Shown here one piece after another: positions 15,929-25,455 of a DNA stretch of 49,634 nucleotides. The stretch's first letter is position 1. Every line of letters begins with the position of its first letter. Source of the DNA: an uncultured Bacteroidales bacterium (GTDB lineage: Bacteria; Bacteroidota; Bacteroidia; Bacteroidales; Bacteroidaceae); assembly GCA_902801425.1 (NCBI GenBank), contig CADCIQ010000020.1, forward strand, positions 1 through 49,634. The letters run 5' to 3'. The notes under the pieces were generated by a model. The model was not told where the DNA came from, ran no database searches, and saw only the letters and a list, made by a program, of their open reading frames with translations. Both the position numbers and the translations under genes were made by a program.

Positions 15929-17479
15929 ATGGACCTAATCAATGTCGTGGAGTGGTCGAGAGCACAGTTTGCCCTCACCGCCTTTTATCATTGGCTATTC
16001 GTTCCACTCACTCTCGGACTTGGTATAGTAGTTGCTATTTTTGAGACGATATTCCACCGGACAAAGAGTGAGGAATGGCTGAGAATATGCAAGTTTTGGA
16101 TGACGTTATTCGGAGTCAACTTTGCTATCGGAGTGGCTACGGGAATCATCCTCGAATTTGAGTTTGGCACTAACTGGTCAAACTATTCATGGTTTGTGGG
16201 CGACATCTTCGGAGCTCCACTTGCCATAGAGGGTATCTTTGCCTTCTTCATGGAATCTACGTTCTTTGCCGTGATGTTCTTCGGATGGAAGAAATTCTCA
16301 CCAGGACAACATCTTGCAGCCACATGGCTTACCGCCTTTGGAGCAACGGTGTCGGCTTGGTGGATTCTCGTTGCGAATAGCTGGATGCAACATCCTATCG
16401 GAATGGAGTTTAATGCCGACCAGATGCGCAACGTAATGGTTAGCTTTAGTGAAGTGGCATTCTCGCCAGTTGCCGTTAATAAGTTCTTCCATACGGTTTT
16501 GGCATCATGGTGTCTCGGTGGTGTGTTTGTCATTACCGTAAGTTCGTGGTATCTGCTAAAGAATCGTGAGATAGACTTTGCCGTAAGATCTATCAAAGTC
16601 GGTGGTGCCGTAGGTCTTGCAGGTATAGTTATGACTATGCTCACGGGCGATGGAAGTGCTGTGGAAGTTACTCGTACCCAGCCTATGAAACTTGCAGCTA
16701 TGGAAGGACTATATGATGGTCAGCAAGGCACTCCGCTCATTGGTTTCGGCATCATCAACCCTGACAAGCAATATGATAATGATGAAGCCCCCATGCTCTT
16801 CGACATAAGCATACCTAAAGGTCTGTCTATTCTCGGTCGTCATGATCCTAATGCCTTTATCCCTGGCATAAAAGACATCATAGAGGGAAAGGATATGATA
16901 GATGATAAGATTATCAATACCGTATCTTATGCAGAGCGTATCAAGCGAGGAAAGAAGGCTCACGAGGCTCTTGCTTGTTTCAACGAAGCTAAGGCGAATG
17001 GTGACGAGACGACTATGGTAGAAGCAGAGGAAGCATTAAAGAAAGACTATCCATATTTCGGTTATGGATATTTCAAGGATGTTGAGGAAGCAATACCTAA
17101 CGTGCCTATCATTTTCTATGCCTTCCACCTTATGGTTATGATAGGCGGATTCTTACTCGTCTATCTCATTGCCACTATGTTTATAGCCTACAAGCGCAAG
17201 GAGTGGTTCTGTTTCCGTTGGAATAACATAGCTATCTTCCCTATCATCGCCTTTATCGCCTTGCCATTGGTGTATATCTGTCATCAATGTGGCTGGATAG
17301 TGGCAGAGATGGGTCGTCAGCCGTGGACTATCCAAGACATTCTTCCTGTTCAGGCAGCAATATCAAGTCTGTCCACTTCACAGGTCATCACCACTTTCTG
17401 CATCTTCACCGTACTTTTCACCATCCTGCTATGCGCAGAGGTGGGGATTATGATAAAGCAGATAAAAAAAGGAGCATAG
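15929..17479 (+). CDS. cydA: cytochrome bd oxidase subunit I, 516 aa
   Basis: Subunit I carries the haems and the quinol site of the high-affinity oxidase that reduces oxygen to water. The N-terminal helix RAQFALTAFYHWLFVPLTLG includes the haem-ligand His21. Other family landmarks are WMQHPIGME (quinol/haem region), NKFFHTVLASWCLGG, and GRQPWTIQDILP near the C-terminus. At least nine hydrophobic segments are visible. The hydrophilic stretch at about residues 260-380 (Q-loop region) is rich in charged residues. It is the second gene of DUF4492-cydA-cydB; a 128-bp inverted repeat separates it from cydB. Confidence 0.96.
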   Translation: MDLINVVEWSRAQFALTAFYHWLFVPLTLGLGIVVAIFETIFHRTKSEEWLRICKFWMTLFGVNFAIGVATGIILEFEFGTNWSNYSWFVGDIFGAPLAIEGIFAFFMESTFFAVMFFGWKKFSPGQHLAATWLTAFGATVSAWWILVANSWMQHPIGMEFNADQMRNVMVSFSEVAFSPVAVNKFFHTVLASWCLGGVFVITVSSWYLLKNREIDFAVRSIKVGGAVGLAGIVMTMLTGDGSAVEVTRTQPMKLAAMEGLYDGQQGTPLIGFGIINPDKQYDNDEAPMLFDISIPKGLSILGRHDPNAFIPGIKDIIEGKDMIDDKIINTVSYAERIKRGKKAHEALACFNEAKANGDETTMVEAEEALKKDYPYFGYGYFKDVEEAIPNVPIIFYAFHLMVMIGGFLLVYLIATMFIAYKRKEWFCFRWNNIAIFPIIAFIALPLVYICHQCGWIVAEMGRQPWTIQDILPVQAAISSLSTSQVITTFCIFTVLFTILLCAEVGIMIKQIKKGA

Positions 17480-17480
17480 C

Positions 17481-17608
17481 GGCCTCTCCCCCCGCCCTCC
17501 CCCGTAGGGAGGGGGCCGGAAGTACTAAAGCTAACTAATAAAAAGATTAATTAATATGCCTATCGCGCTCCGGCTCCCTCCCTACGGGGGAGGGCGGGGG
17601 GAGAGGCC
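17481..17608. repeat. 128-bp near-perfect inverted palindromic repeat pair
   Basis: The left half (from GGCCTCTCCCCCCGCCCTCC at 17481) is the reverse complement of the right half, which ends GGGGGGAGAGGCC at 17608, over about 40 bp with one or two mismatches. The loop is AT-rich. It starts 2 bp after the cydA stop codon and ends 20 bp before cydB. Confidence 0.9.
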
Positions 17609-17627
17609 CTAATTCTTTTCTTTTGTT

Positions 17628-18752
17628 ATGGACTACACATTTCTCCAAGAATACTGGTGGCTCCTTATCAGCATATTAGGAGCACTCCTCGTCTTTTTGC
17701 TTTTCGTTCAAGGCGGACAGTCGATGCTATTGCAAGATATGCCCGACGAACAGCGAGAGAAGATGATATTTACCATTGCGCATCGTTGGGAACTGACTTT
17801 CACTATGCTCGTAGTGTTTGGAGGTGCATTCTTTGCATCCTTCCCTCTCTTCTATTCCACCAGCTTCGGTGGTGCCTACTGGCTATGGATGCTCATATTG
17901 TTCGGCTTCGTAGTACAGGCGGTGAGCTATAAGTATCGCTCGGCAGAGGGTAATATCCTGGGTAGAAAGACATACGATGTATTCCTCTTCCTTAATGGCA
18001 TTCTTGCCCCAGTACTTCTCGGTGGAGCCGTAAGTACTTTCTTCTTCGGAAGTGATTTTACCATTACTAAGGAAAACCTCACGAATCCGGCATCGCCTAT
18101 TATCTCACAATGGGGACCTCTCCACGGTCTTGAGGCACTTGCCGACTGGCGTGTGGTGGCATTCGGACTTATGGTGCTCTTCCTTGTCCGCGTACTTGCC
18201 AATCTGTGGTTCATCAATCAGATTGACGATGAAGAGACTACCCTTTGGAACAAGAAACAACTACGCATCAACGGTATCATTTTCGTGGTGCTCTACCTTA
18301 CTGTCGTTGTCGTTATACTAACCTCAAGTGGCTATGAGGCAATAGGTGAACATGAGTTTCTTGTGGTGGAGTATAAATACTTCCATAATTTCTTCGGGCA
18401 TTTCACCTGCATACTTATGTTCCTTCTCGGTACAGCCTCCGTAATCTATGGCATTTGTGTCACGCTTATGAGAAAGACGAGATCAGGCATCTGGTTTGGT
18501 GGTATCGGTACTGTGTTGGTTGTTCTCGTATTGTTCTGGCTCGCTGGATATTACAACACGGCATACTATCCTTCTTATAGCGATATGGCATCCTCTCTCA
18601 CTATCTATAACAGTTCTTCGTCAGAGTTCACTCTCCGCACTATGAGCTATGTTAGCATCGCCATTCCATTCGTAATTGCGTATATCTCTTGGGTGTGGTA
18701 TAAACTTTCCAAACCACAGGATAAGAATGTTTCTATTGAAATAGAAGAATAA
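17628..18752 (+). CDS. cydB: cytochrome bd oxidase subunit II, 374 aa
   Basis: Subunit II has no haem ligands but supports the haem pocket and proton/oxygen access. About nine hydrophobic helices are visible. The early LQEYWWLLISILGALLVFLL and the segments GGAFFASFPLFYSTSFGGAY and FVVQAVSYKYRS are typical of CydB. Length is close to the usual range. It is cotranscribed with cydA across the 128-bp repeat, unless that hairpin processes or attenuates the message. Followed by a gene-free stretch of about 780 bp. Confidence 0.95.
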   Translation: MDYTFLQEYWWLLISILGALLVFLLFVQGGQSMLLQDMPDEQREKMIFTIAHRWELTFTMLVVFGGAFFASFPLFYSTSFGGAYWLWMLILFGFVVQAVSYKYRSAEGNILGRKTYDVFLFLNGILAPVLLGGAVSTFFFGSDFTITKENLTNPASPIISQWGPLHGLEALADWRVVAFGLMVLFLVRVLANLWFINQIDDEETTLWNKKQLRINGIIFVVLYLTVVVVILTSSGYEAIGEHEFLVVEYKYFHNFFGHFTCILMFLLGTASVIYGICVTLMRKTRSGIWFGGIGTVLVVLVLFWLAGYYNTAYYPSYSDMASSLTIYNSSSSEFTLRTMSYVSIAIPFVIAYISWVWYKLSKPQDKNVSIEIEE

Positions 18753-18820
18753 AGCGAGTTAGATGTTATTATTTTATCATCACTATATGATAATATTTTC
18801 TTCCAACTTTCTTGAAAATC

Positions 18821-18878
18821 TCCCTTCCTACTGCAAAAATGGTCGCAATTGCGACTAAATTTGCAGTAGGGAGAAGGG
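18821..18878. repeat. long hairpin downstream of cydB
   Basis: CTTCCTACTGCAAAAATGG and its near complement TAAATTTGCAGTAGGGAG surround the palindrome TCGCAATTGCGA. About 25 bp per arm with a few mismatches. Confidence 0.75.
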
Positions 18879-18955
18879 TACAAACAGGTACTAACCTTTT
18901 CTTTCTTCTCCAAAGAAAACTGCTGTTTTTTCATTTTCCCCAAGAAGTGCCTCGC

Positions 18956-19095
18956 ATCTTCCTCCCATGTTCCTCCTATGATCCTCCTAACCAAAGTCGG
19001 TGCAAAGTCGGTGCAAAGTCGGTGATAATACCATTCGGAATAAGAGCTTCACCGAGTTTGGTTAGGAGGAACATAGGAGAAGCATAGGAAGAAGG
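18956..19095. repeat. mirrored-arm array with three perfect 11-bp units
   Basis: The left arm has degenerate TCCTCCTATG-type units (18956-18990), the right arm TAGGAGGAACA/TAGGAGAAGCA units (19061-19093). Between them stand three perfect copies of CAAAGTCGGTG (18992-19024). A motif AATTCGTTGAGTTCACGTT follows at 19284, and a few GAAAAGT 7-mers at 19229-19260. No gene is seen between 18753 and 19533. Confidence 0.8.
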
Positions 19096-19449
19096 ACAGA
19101 GCTAAAGCATAGAAAATCCCTTTCTCTCAGCAATAAAGACAAAGCGGCTAAAGGCTGAGAGAAGGGGAACTTAGAGTTAAGTCCGTTCCAGCTCCAATCA
19201 GGAGAGCGAAGACATAATGAAGGTGAAGTAAATGAAAAATGAAAAGTGAAAAGTGAAAAATCCGAGTTCAGAATTTGGCAGAAAATTCGTTGAGTTCACG
19301 TTAATAAAGAAAAAAATCAGATGGATTAAACCTATAAAGGGGAGTTTCGTCTATATGATAGTGTTGTTTCATAAATATGAATGGGTGCGGTACTTAAAAG
19401 ATGGATTTCTGCCTAAAACGCTAAATTAACCTAAAAATTAATGAGGGGA

Positions 19450-19481
19450 TTTGGATTTTGTCGAGATTTTTTGTATATTCG
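19450..19481 (+). promoter_or_regulatory. promoter of the GH95 gene
   Basis: TTTG (19450-19453), 20 bp, TATATTCG (19474-19481): one base off the consensus, 52 bp before the start codon. It would drive the carbohydrate cluster. Confidence 0.65.
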
Positions 19482-19533
19482 CATTTCATTTTTTTATAGA
19501 TACACTAAAACGAAAACAAAAACCAAAACAAAA

Positions 19534-21999
19534 ATGCTTAAACGAATTTTAATATTGATGGTAATGACTGCTATCCTTCCTTTTAGCAGAAGTATGGCAA
19601 TTTCATTTTTTGATAACAAAACGAATTATACTCTTTGGTATGACAAACCTGCTAACGTATGGCTTGAGGCTATGCCACTTGGCAATAGTCGCCTCGGTGC
19701 TATGGTATTTGGCAAGACTGATGTAGAGGAAATACAACTCAACGAGGAGACTTTCTGGAGTGGAGGTCCCCACAACAATAACAGCGCATCATCTATCTAT
19801 TATCTCAACGAGGTGCGTAGCCTCATATTTCAGGGTAAGGAAAAACAAGCAGAAGATCTTATCAATAAGGAGTTTGTGAAGGGTCCTCATGGTATGCGTT
19901 TCCTCACTCTCGGTTCTTTGAAACTCGACTTCGGACATAAGGATGCAAAGAACTATCGTAGGGAACTGAACCTAAACAATGCCGTTTCTACCGTTTCATA
20001 TACTGCCAATGGCGTGAAATATGTGCGCGAGACATTCGCCTCTCTTGAGGATGGCGTTATCGTGATGCGCATAAAGGCTTCTGGCAAGGGCAAACTTTCA
20101 TTCGCCCTTGATCACAGTTGCAAACTGAAATCAACAAAGGTTGGACATATCGATCTTACAAAGGGAAAGAACCCACAGGGCATGCTAACGGCAACTATCG
20201 AGGGTGTTGAACAGGAAGGTATAAAGTCTGCTTTGAATGCAGAACTTGTGGCTAAAGTGATTGCTGATGGAAAAATGTCAACCACCGATGGAAATATTGA
20301 TGTAAAGAATGCCACATCAGCAACTATCATAATATCAGCAGCTACCAACTTCGTGAACTATCACGATGTCAGCGGTAATGCTTCTGCAAAAAATGAGGCG
20401 ATTCTTGCTGCTGTTGCCAAACTTAACTATAACCAGCTCTTGAAGCGCCATGTGACAAAATATGGCTCACAGTTTGATCGTGTACGTCTATTTTTAAATT
20501 ATCCCTCACCTAACACTAAACTCCCAACCGACCAGCGTCTGGATAAGTTCTATGGCAGCGATGATATGGGTATGGTTGCACTCATGTTCAACTTCGGTCG
20601 CTATCTCCTTATCTCTTCTTCACAGCCAGGTGGTCAGGCAGCCAACCTTCAGGGTGTTTGGAATGATAAGATGATGGCTCCTTGGGATAGTAAATATACT
20701 ATCAATATCAACGCCGAGATGAACTATTGGCCAGCAGAGGTCTGTGGACTTACAGAGACGGCAGAGCCTTTGTTCTCTATGATAAAGGACTTGAGTGTGA
20801 CAGGTGCGGAGACAGCCCGTAAAATGTACGGATGTCGCGGTTGGATGGCACACCACAACACAGACATCTGGCGTGTGGCAGGTCCTATCGATGGTGCTTT
20901 CTGGGGAATGTTCCCTAACGGTGGTGCTTGGCTTGCTACACATATCTGGGAGCACTATCTCTATACACTCGACAAGAATTTCCTTCGCGAGTACTACCCT
21001 ATCTTGAAAGGTGCAGCCGATTTCTACCTCGACTATATGGTAGAGCGTGACGGTGAATTGCTCGTTGTTCCTTCTGTGTCTCCAGAGCATGGAGGCAGAG
21101 GCAAGCATTCTCCTGTATGTGCTGGCTGCACGATGGATAACCAGATTGTTCGTGATGCTCTTACACAGGCAATAAGGGCAACGGAGATTATGCTTCAGGA
21201 CACAGCCCTTGCAGACAAGGACAAGACAGAGCTTAACGCTTCGCTCCTTGCTTTCAACGCTGCACTAAAGAAGATTCCTACTATGAAAGTAGGACAATAT
21301 GGTCAGCTTCAGGAGTGGCGTGAGGATATTGACGATCCAAAGGATGAGCATCGTCACATCTCACATCTCTATGGTCTATATCCTTCAAACCAGATTTCTC
21401 CATTCCTCACACCAGACCTTTTCAAGGCTGCTGGGGTGACCTTGAATCAGCGTGGTGATCAGGCAACAGGCTGGAGCCTTGGCTGGAAGACAAACTTCTG
21501 GGCACGTATGCTCGACGGCAATCATGCCTTCACCATCATCTCAAACATGCTCCGTCTGCTTCCTGATGAGAACAAAATGCGCGAATATCCAAACGGACGC
21601 ACCTTCCCTAACCTCTTCGATGCACACCCACCATTCCAGATTGATGGTAACTTCGGTGTAACGGCAGGTATCGCGGAAATGCTGATGCAGAGCCAGTTAT
21701 CACCTAACGCAAAGGATCTTTCACCAGAGATTTTCCTCTTGCCAGCACTACCAGATGCATGGAAGCACGGTCGTATCGAAGGTTTAAAGGCACGTGGCGG
21801 ATATACCGTCAGCATCGAATGGAATGAAGGTATGCTGAGACGGGCAGACATCATGCCAAAGGAATCAGGCAAACTGATTCTCCGCACCAAGACACCAATC
21901 AGTCAGGGTAACCTCGTGAAGAAATACTCAGACCTTGGTGTATATGAATATGAAATAAATGTAACAGGGGGTAAACCCGTAGTCATTACGGCATTATAG
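19534..21999 (+). CDS. GH95 alpha-L-fucosidase or alpha-L-galactosidase, 821 aa
   Basis: The enzyme has a signal peptide (MLKRILILMVM...) and the GH95 layout: an N-terminal beta domain (WLEAMPLGNSRLGAMVFG, EETFWSGGP) and an (alpha/alpha)6 catalytic barrel. Conserved active-site blocks are NINAEMNYWPAE (about residue 390), SVSPEHG (about 515, general-acid region) and QIDGNFGVTAG (about 700, base-assisting Asp). GH95 enzymes remove terminal alpha-1,2-L-fucose; some members next to xylanolytic genes release L-galactose from xylan side chains, which fits this neighbourhood. The ATG at 19534 is chosen because it starts the signal peptide; the longer frame upstream lies over the promoter. Confidence 0.93.
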   Translation: MLKRILILMVMTAILPFSRSMAISFFDNKTNYTLWYDKPANVWLEAMPLGNSRLGAMVFGKTDVEEIQLNEETFWSGGPHNNNSASSIYYLNEVRSLIFQGKEKQAEDLINKEFVKGPHGMRFLTLGSLKLDFGHKDAKNYRRELNLNNAVSTVSYTANGVKYVRETFASLEDGVIVMRIKASGKGKLSFALDHSCKLKSTKVGHIDLTKGKNPQGMLTATIEGVEQEGIKSALNAELVAKVIADGKMSTTDGNIDVKNATSATIIISAATNFVNYHDVSGNASAKNEAILAAVAKLNYNQLLKRHVTKYGSQFDRVRLFLNYPSPNTKLPTDQRLDKFYGSDDMGMVALMFNFGRYLLISSSQPGGQAANLQGVWNDKMMAPWDSKYTININAEMNYWPAEVCGLTETAEPLFSMIKDLSVTGAETARKMYGCRGWMAHHNTDIWRVAGPIDGAFWGMFPNGGAWLATHIWEHYLYTLDKNFLREYYPILKGAADFYLDYMVERDGELLVVPSVSPEHGGRGKHSPVCAGCTMDNQIVRDALTQAIRATEIMLQDTALADKDKTELNASLLAFNAALKKIPTMKVGQYGQLQEWREDIDDPKDEHRHISHLYGLYPSNQISPFLTPDLFKAAGVTLNQRGDQATGWSLGWKTNFWARMLDGNHAFTIISNMLRLLPDENKMREYPNGRTFPNLFDAHPPFQIDGNFGVTAGIAEMLMQSQLSPNAKDLSPEIFLLPALPDAWKHGRIEGLKARGGYTVSIEWNEGMLRRADIMPKESGKLILRTKTPISQGNLVKKYSDLGVYEYEINVTGGKPVVITAL

Positions 22000-22000
22000 T

Positions 22001-22086
22001 GCATAGTTCATAGTGCATAGTGCATAGTGCATAGTTCATAGTTAGTATGCACTCTCCAACTATGAATTATGAACTATGAACTATGA
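22001..22086. repeat. 7-bp mirrored-arm array
   Basis: Six units of GCATAGT/TCATAGT (22001-22042) are answered by four units of ACTATGA/ATTATGA (22059-22086). The array begins 1 bp after the GH95 stop codon. Confidence 0.88.
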
Positions 22087-22147
22087 ACTCACAATGAACT
22101 CACTATGAACTTAATAAGAACAAATGTAATAACAACTATAATAACTT

Positions 22148-25100
22148 ATGAAGCGACTTCTATTAGCGTCTCTACTATCACTTCCACTCGCAGGAGTGCT
22201 GGGCACACAAGCCCAGAATCCTGTCATTCGCAATCAGTACTCCGCTGACCCAACGGCACGTGTCTTCAATGGGAAATTGTATCTCTTCCCATCTCACGAC
22301 ATCATAAGTCCTATTGAGCCAGAAAGGCGTTGGTTCGCAATGGCAGACTATCACGTATTCTCTACGGACAATCTCACAGACTGGACAGACCACGGTGTCA
22401 TCTTGTCTCAGGAGCAGGTGCCTTGGGGCAACCCAAAGGGATTTTCTATGTGGGCTCCTGATTGCGTAGAGAAGGATGGCAAGTATTATTTCTACTTCCC
22501 AAATGCTCCAAAACCTGTTGAAGGTTCGGACGGCAGAAGCCGTGGCTTCGGCATTGGTGTGGCTGTTGCTGACCACCCTTATGGTCCTTACAAGCCAGAG
22601 CCAACCAACATTCAGGGAATCAATGGTATTGACCCATGCGTGCTTCTGGCTTCTGATGGAAATGCCTACATCTTCTGGGGTGCAGGTCGTTGTGCTAAGC
22701 TCAAGCCTAATATGAAGGAACTTGCTGACGATACACCAAAGGAGAAGGTTAAGTTTGGAGATCGTGAGTTTGAGATGTTAGGTGTCAACTGTCTCAAAGG
22801 CTTACCAAGCCGTCAGGCAGAAGGTCCGTTTGCCTTCGAGTACAACGGCAACTACTACCTCACATATCCTTATGTTAGAAACAATACAGAGGTTCTCGGC
22901 TATGCTATGAGTAAGAATCCTATGGGACCTTACGAATACAAGGGACTCATCATGGCTGAGCATGAGAATGGATGCTGGACTAACCACCATAGTATCGTAA
23001 ACTATCAGGGACAGTGGTATCTTTTCTATCATAACAACGCATATTCTCCAAACTTCGACAAGAACCGCTCTGTATGTATCGACTCTCTGCATTTCAATGC
23101 CGACGGTACTATTCAGGAGGTTAAGCCTACATTGCGTGGCGTAGGTATCACCGATGCACGTTCACAGGTGCAGATGGATCGTTACAGCAATATTGGCGGT
23201 GGTGCTACTATTCAGTATAACGACACTACTAATTACTTCCTTGGCTGGAGAACCATCCTTCCAAAGGGCGGTTGGGTATCTTACGGCAACGTGAAAGTTC
23301 CGGAAGGCAACTACACCGTATGGGTGAATCAGCCTGGTATGTGGGGCAGAGCACAGGTTGTGGATATCAAGACAACAAAGCTCGAACTCAAGGTCAACAA
23401 GCAGCCAAACGGCTATCATGAGCTTGTGCTTATCAATAATGGCGACAGACCTGCAGAGGTTGACTGGATCTCACTCAACGCTCACAAGCCACTCGTACCT
23501 TCTACTTCCGGTGGTATTTCCACAGGCTCTTACCGCAACCTCTTCGCAGAGGTAGGTTATAGCGAGGCAGAGGTAGAGGCTAAGCTCAAGGAAGTATTCA
23601 ACGATGTATTCGTAGGCAAGAACAAGTGCTACTTCGAGGTAGGCAAGGATCTGGGCTATATCAGCGACATCAAGAACAAGGACGTGCGCACAGAGGGTAT
23701 GTCATACGGTATGATGATTGCCGTGCAGTTCGACCGCAAGGACATCTTTGACCGTCTATGGCGTTGGAGCAAGAAGTATATGCAGATGGAGGATGGTCCT
23801 ATGAAGGGCTATTTCCGTTGGAGTTGCAAGACCGACGGCACACCAAATGCTCAGGGTCCAGCTTCTGATGGTGAGCTTTACTATATCACTTCTCTCATCT
23901 TCGCAAACAACCGTTGGGGAAGTGCTGGCGAGATCAACTATCTCAAGGAGGCTCAGTATATCCTCGACTGCATCCAGCCACATGAGACAGAGTTCACTAT
24001 GAGGCGTGGTATGGATGGTAAGCCACTTGAGAATCCTATCACAATGAAGCGCACCGTTTCATTGATGGATCCTAAGACTGGCCTTATCAGTTTCGTACCT
24101 GGTATGCCATTCACCGATCCTTCTTATCACCTCCCAGCATTCTATGAGGTATGGGCACGCTATGCAGAGGACGGTCGTGCTTCTTACTGGCGTGAGTGTG
24201 CTAAGAAGAGCCGTGAGTATCTGCACAAGAGCGTTCATCCATTGACTGGTCTCAACCCTGACTATAACAACTTCGATGGTTCATTGCTCAAGAACGGTCA
24301 GGTTCTCGGCGATGCCTTCCGCTATGATTCTTGGCGTGTACCTATGAACATCGCACTCGACTATAGCTGGTCTTGCTCTGATAAGGAGTGGCAGCAGCAG
24401 TATGGTCATACCATCCAGAACTTCCTCTATTCTCAGGGCATAGACAAGTTCCTTGACCAGTATAATGTTGACGGCACAACTCCTGATAAGATTCTCAAGG
24501 CAGGCAACTATCCAGAGAAGCTCCGTCACTCTATCGGTTTCGTAGCAACTGCAGCAGCAGCTTCCATCATGTGCTCACATCCAAAGAGCGAGGAGTTCAT
24601 CAAGCGTCTTTGGGAGGCTAAGCACCAGCCAGATGCTGACGGCTATTTCGATGCTTACTATGACGGACTTCTCCGCCTGTTCGCATTCATGCACCTCAGC
24701 GGTCACTATCGCGTTATCGAGACTACTCCACAGCTTGAAACATACCTCAAGCCTGTTTCTACTCCAACAGCTACCCCTGACTCTGAGGGCTTCGTTCGCC
24801 GTTGGATGCTCCGTGACCCTATCGACAAGCCAAACAGAACAAATACTGTTTTTGTTGATACTTACCTCAACCAGACCTTCCCTTCTGCTATCACTTATAA
24901 CAAGAAGGATAAGGCTTGGCACGCATACGACAGCCAGTTGTTCAACGTGAAGCTCTACCGTATGGCTACCTGCACCAAGCAGCAGAAGTACGGCGTTATC
25001 TTCTGGGCAACAACAGTTATCGAGTGCGACGAGGATATCAAGGATGTACGCTTTGCCATTGGTTCTAACTCTGCTTCAAAGTGGTGGGTTAACGGTCAGG

Positions 25101-25282
25101 AGTGTGCTCTCCTTTCAGGCGACCGCCGTATGGTGCGCGATGACGTAGTTTCTCGTCCTGTTACCCTCAAGAAGGGTCGCAACGTAATCACAGGTGCCGT
25201 TATCAACGGTCCTGGTATGAGTGACTTCTGCTTCCGCATCATCAATGCAGATAAGTATAATCTGAGAATCGTGCAGCCATAG
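22148..25282 (+). CDS. GH43-GH8 bifunctional xylan-oligosaccharide hydrolase, 1044 aa
   Basis: A signal peptide (residues 1-22, ending TQAQ) is followed by a five-bladed GH43 domain (about 25-320) with YSADPTARV (base Asp), GIDPCVLLASDG and AEGPFAF (acid Glu). Next is a CBM6-like beta-sandwich (about 340-455). A GH8 domain (about 465-865) resembles reducing-end xylose-releasing exo-oligoxylanase: RTEGMSYGM (acid Glu near 517), GPASDGELYY and DAFRYDSWR (Asp near 726). A C-terminal beta domain (about 880-1044) has SKWWVNGQE. It could remove arabinose or xylose at one end and xylose at the reducing end of xylo-oligosaccharides. Secreted to the periplasm or surface; between GH95 and GH43 genes. 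Confidence 0.92.
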   Translation: MKRLLLASLLSLPLAGVLGTQAQNPVIRNQYSADPTARVFNGKLYLFPSHDIISPIEPERRWFAMADYHVFSTDNLTDWTDHGVILSQEQVPWGNPKGFSMWAPDCVEKDGKYYFYFPNAPKPVEGSDGRSRGFGIGVAVADHPYGPYKPEPTNIQGINGIDPCVLLASDGNAYIFWGAGRCAKLKPNMKELADDTPKEKVKFGDREFEMLGVNCLKGLPSRQAEGPFAFEYNGNYYLTYPYVRNNTEVLGYAMSKNPMGPYEYKGLIMAEHENGCWTNHHSIVNYQGQWYLFYHNNAYSPNFDKNRSVCIDSLHFNADGTIQEVKPTLRGVGITDARSQVQMDRYSNIGGGATIQYNDTTNYFLGWRTILPKGGWVSYGNVKVPEGNYTVWVNQPGMWGRAQVVDIKTTKLELKVNKQPNGYHELVLINNGDRPAEVDWISLNAHKPLVPSTSGGISTGSYRNLFAEVGYSEAEVEAKLKEVFNDVFVGKNKCYFEVGKDLGYISDIKNKDVRTEGMSYGMMIAVQFDRKDIFDRLWRWSKKYMQMEDGPMKGYFRWSCKTDGTPNAQGPASDGELYYITSLIFANNRWGSAGEINYLKEAQYILDCIQPHETEFTMRRGMDGKPLENPITMKRTVSLMDPKTGLISFVPGMPFTDPSYHLPAFYEVWARYAEDGRASYWRECAKKSREYLHKSVHPLTGLNPDYNNFDGSLLKNGQVLGDAFRYDSWRVPMNIALDYSWSCSDKEWQQQYGHTIQNFLYSQGIDKFLDQYNVDGTTPDKILKAGNYPEKLRHSIGFVATAAAASIMCSHPKSEEFIKRLWEAKHQPDADGYFDAYYDGLLRLFAFMHLSGHYRVIETTPQLETYLKPVSTPTATPDSEGFVRRWMLRDPIDKPNRTNTVFVDTYLNQTFPSAITYNKKDKAWHAYDSQLFNVKLYRMATCTKQQKYGVIFWATTVIECDEDIKDVRFAIGSNSASKWWVNGQECALLSGDRRMVRDDVVSRPVTLKKGRNVITGAVINGPGMSDFCFRIINADKYNLRIVQP

Positions 25283-25294
25283 AGTTAATAAAAG

Positions 25295-25450
25295 ATTTAC
25301 TATTTGACTATTTACTATTTACGATTTATGTACTATTTGGTTGATGTACTATTTTAGTATCAATCAACGGGGAAATAGCAGGATTGTAAATAGTAAATAA
25401 AAAGAAAATAGTAAATCAATAGTAAATAGTAAATAGCTAAATAGTAAATA
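25295..25450. repeat. 7-bp mirrored-arm array
   Basis: The left arm repeats TTTACTA/TTTGACTA (25297-25345) and the right arm repeats TAAATAG (25386-25449). Placed between two glycoside hydrolase genes, ending just before the next ATG. Confidence 0.85.
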
Positions 25451-25455
25451 CAAAA

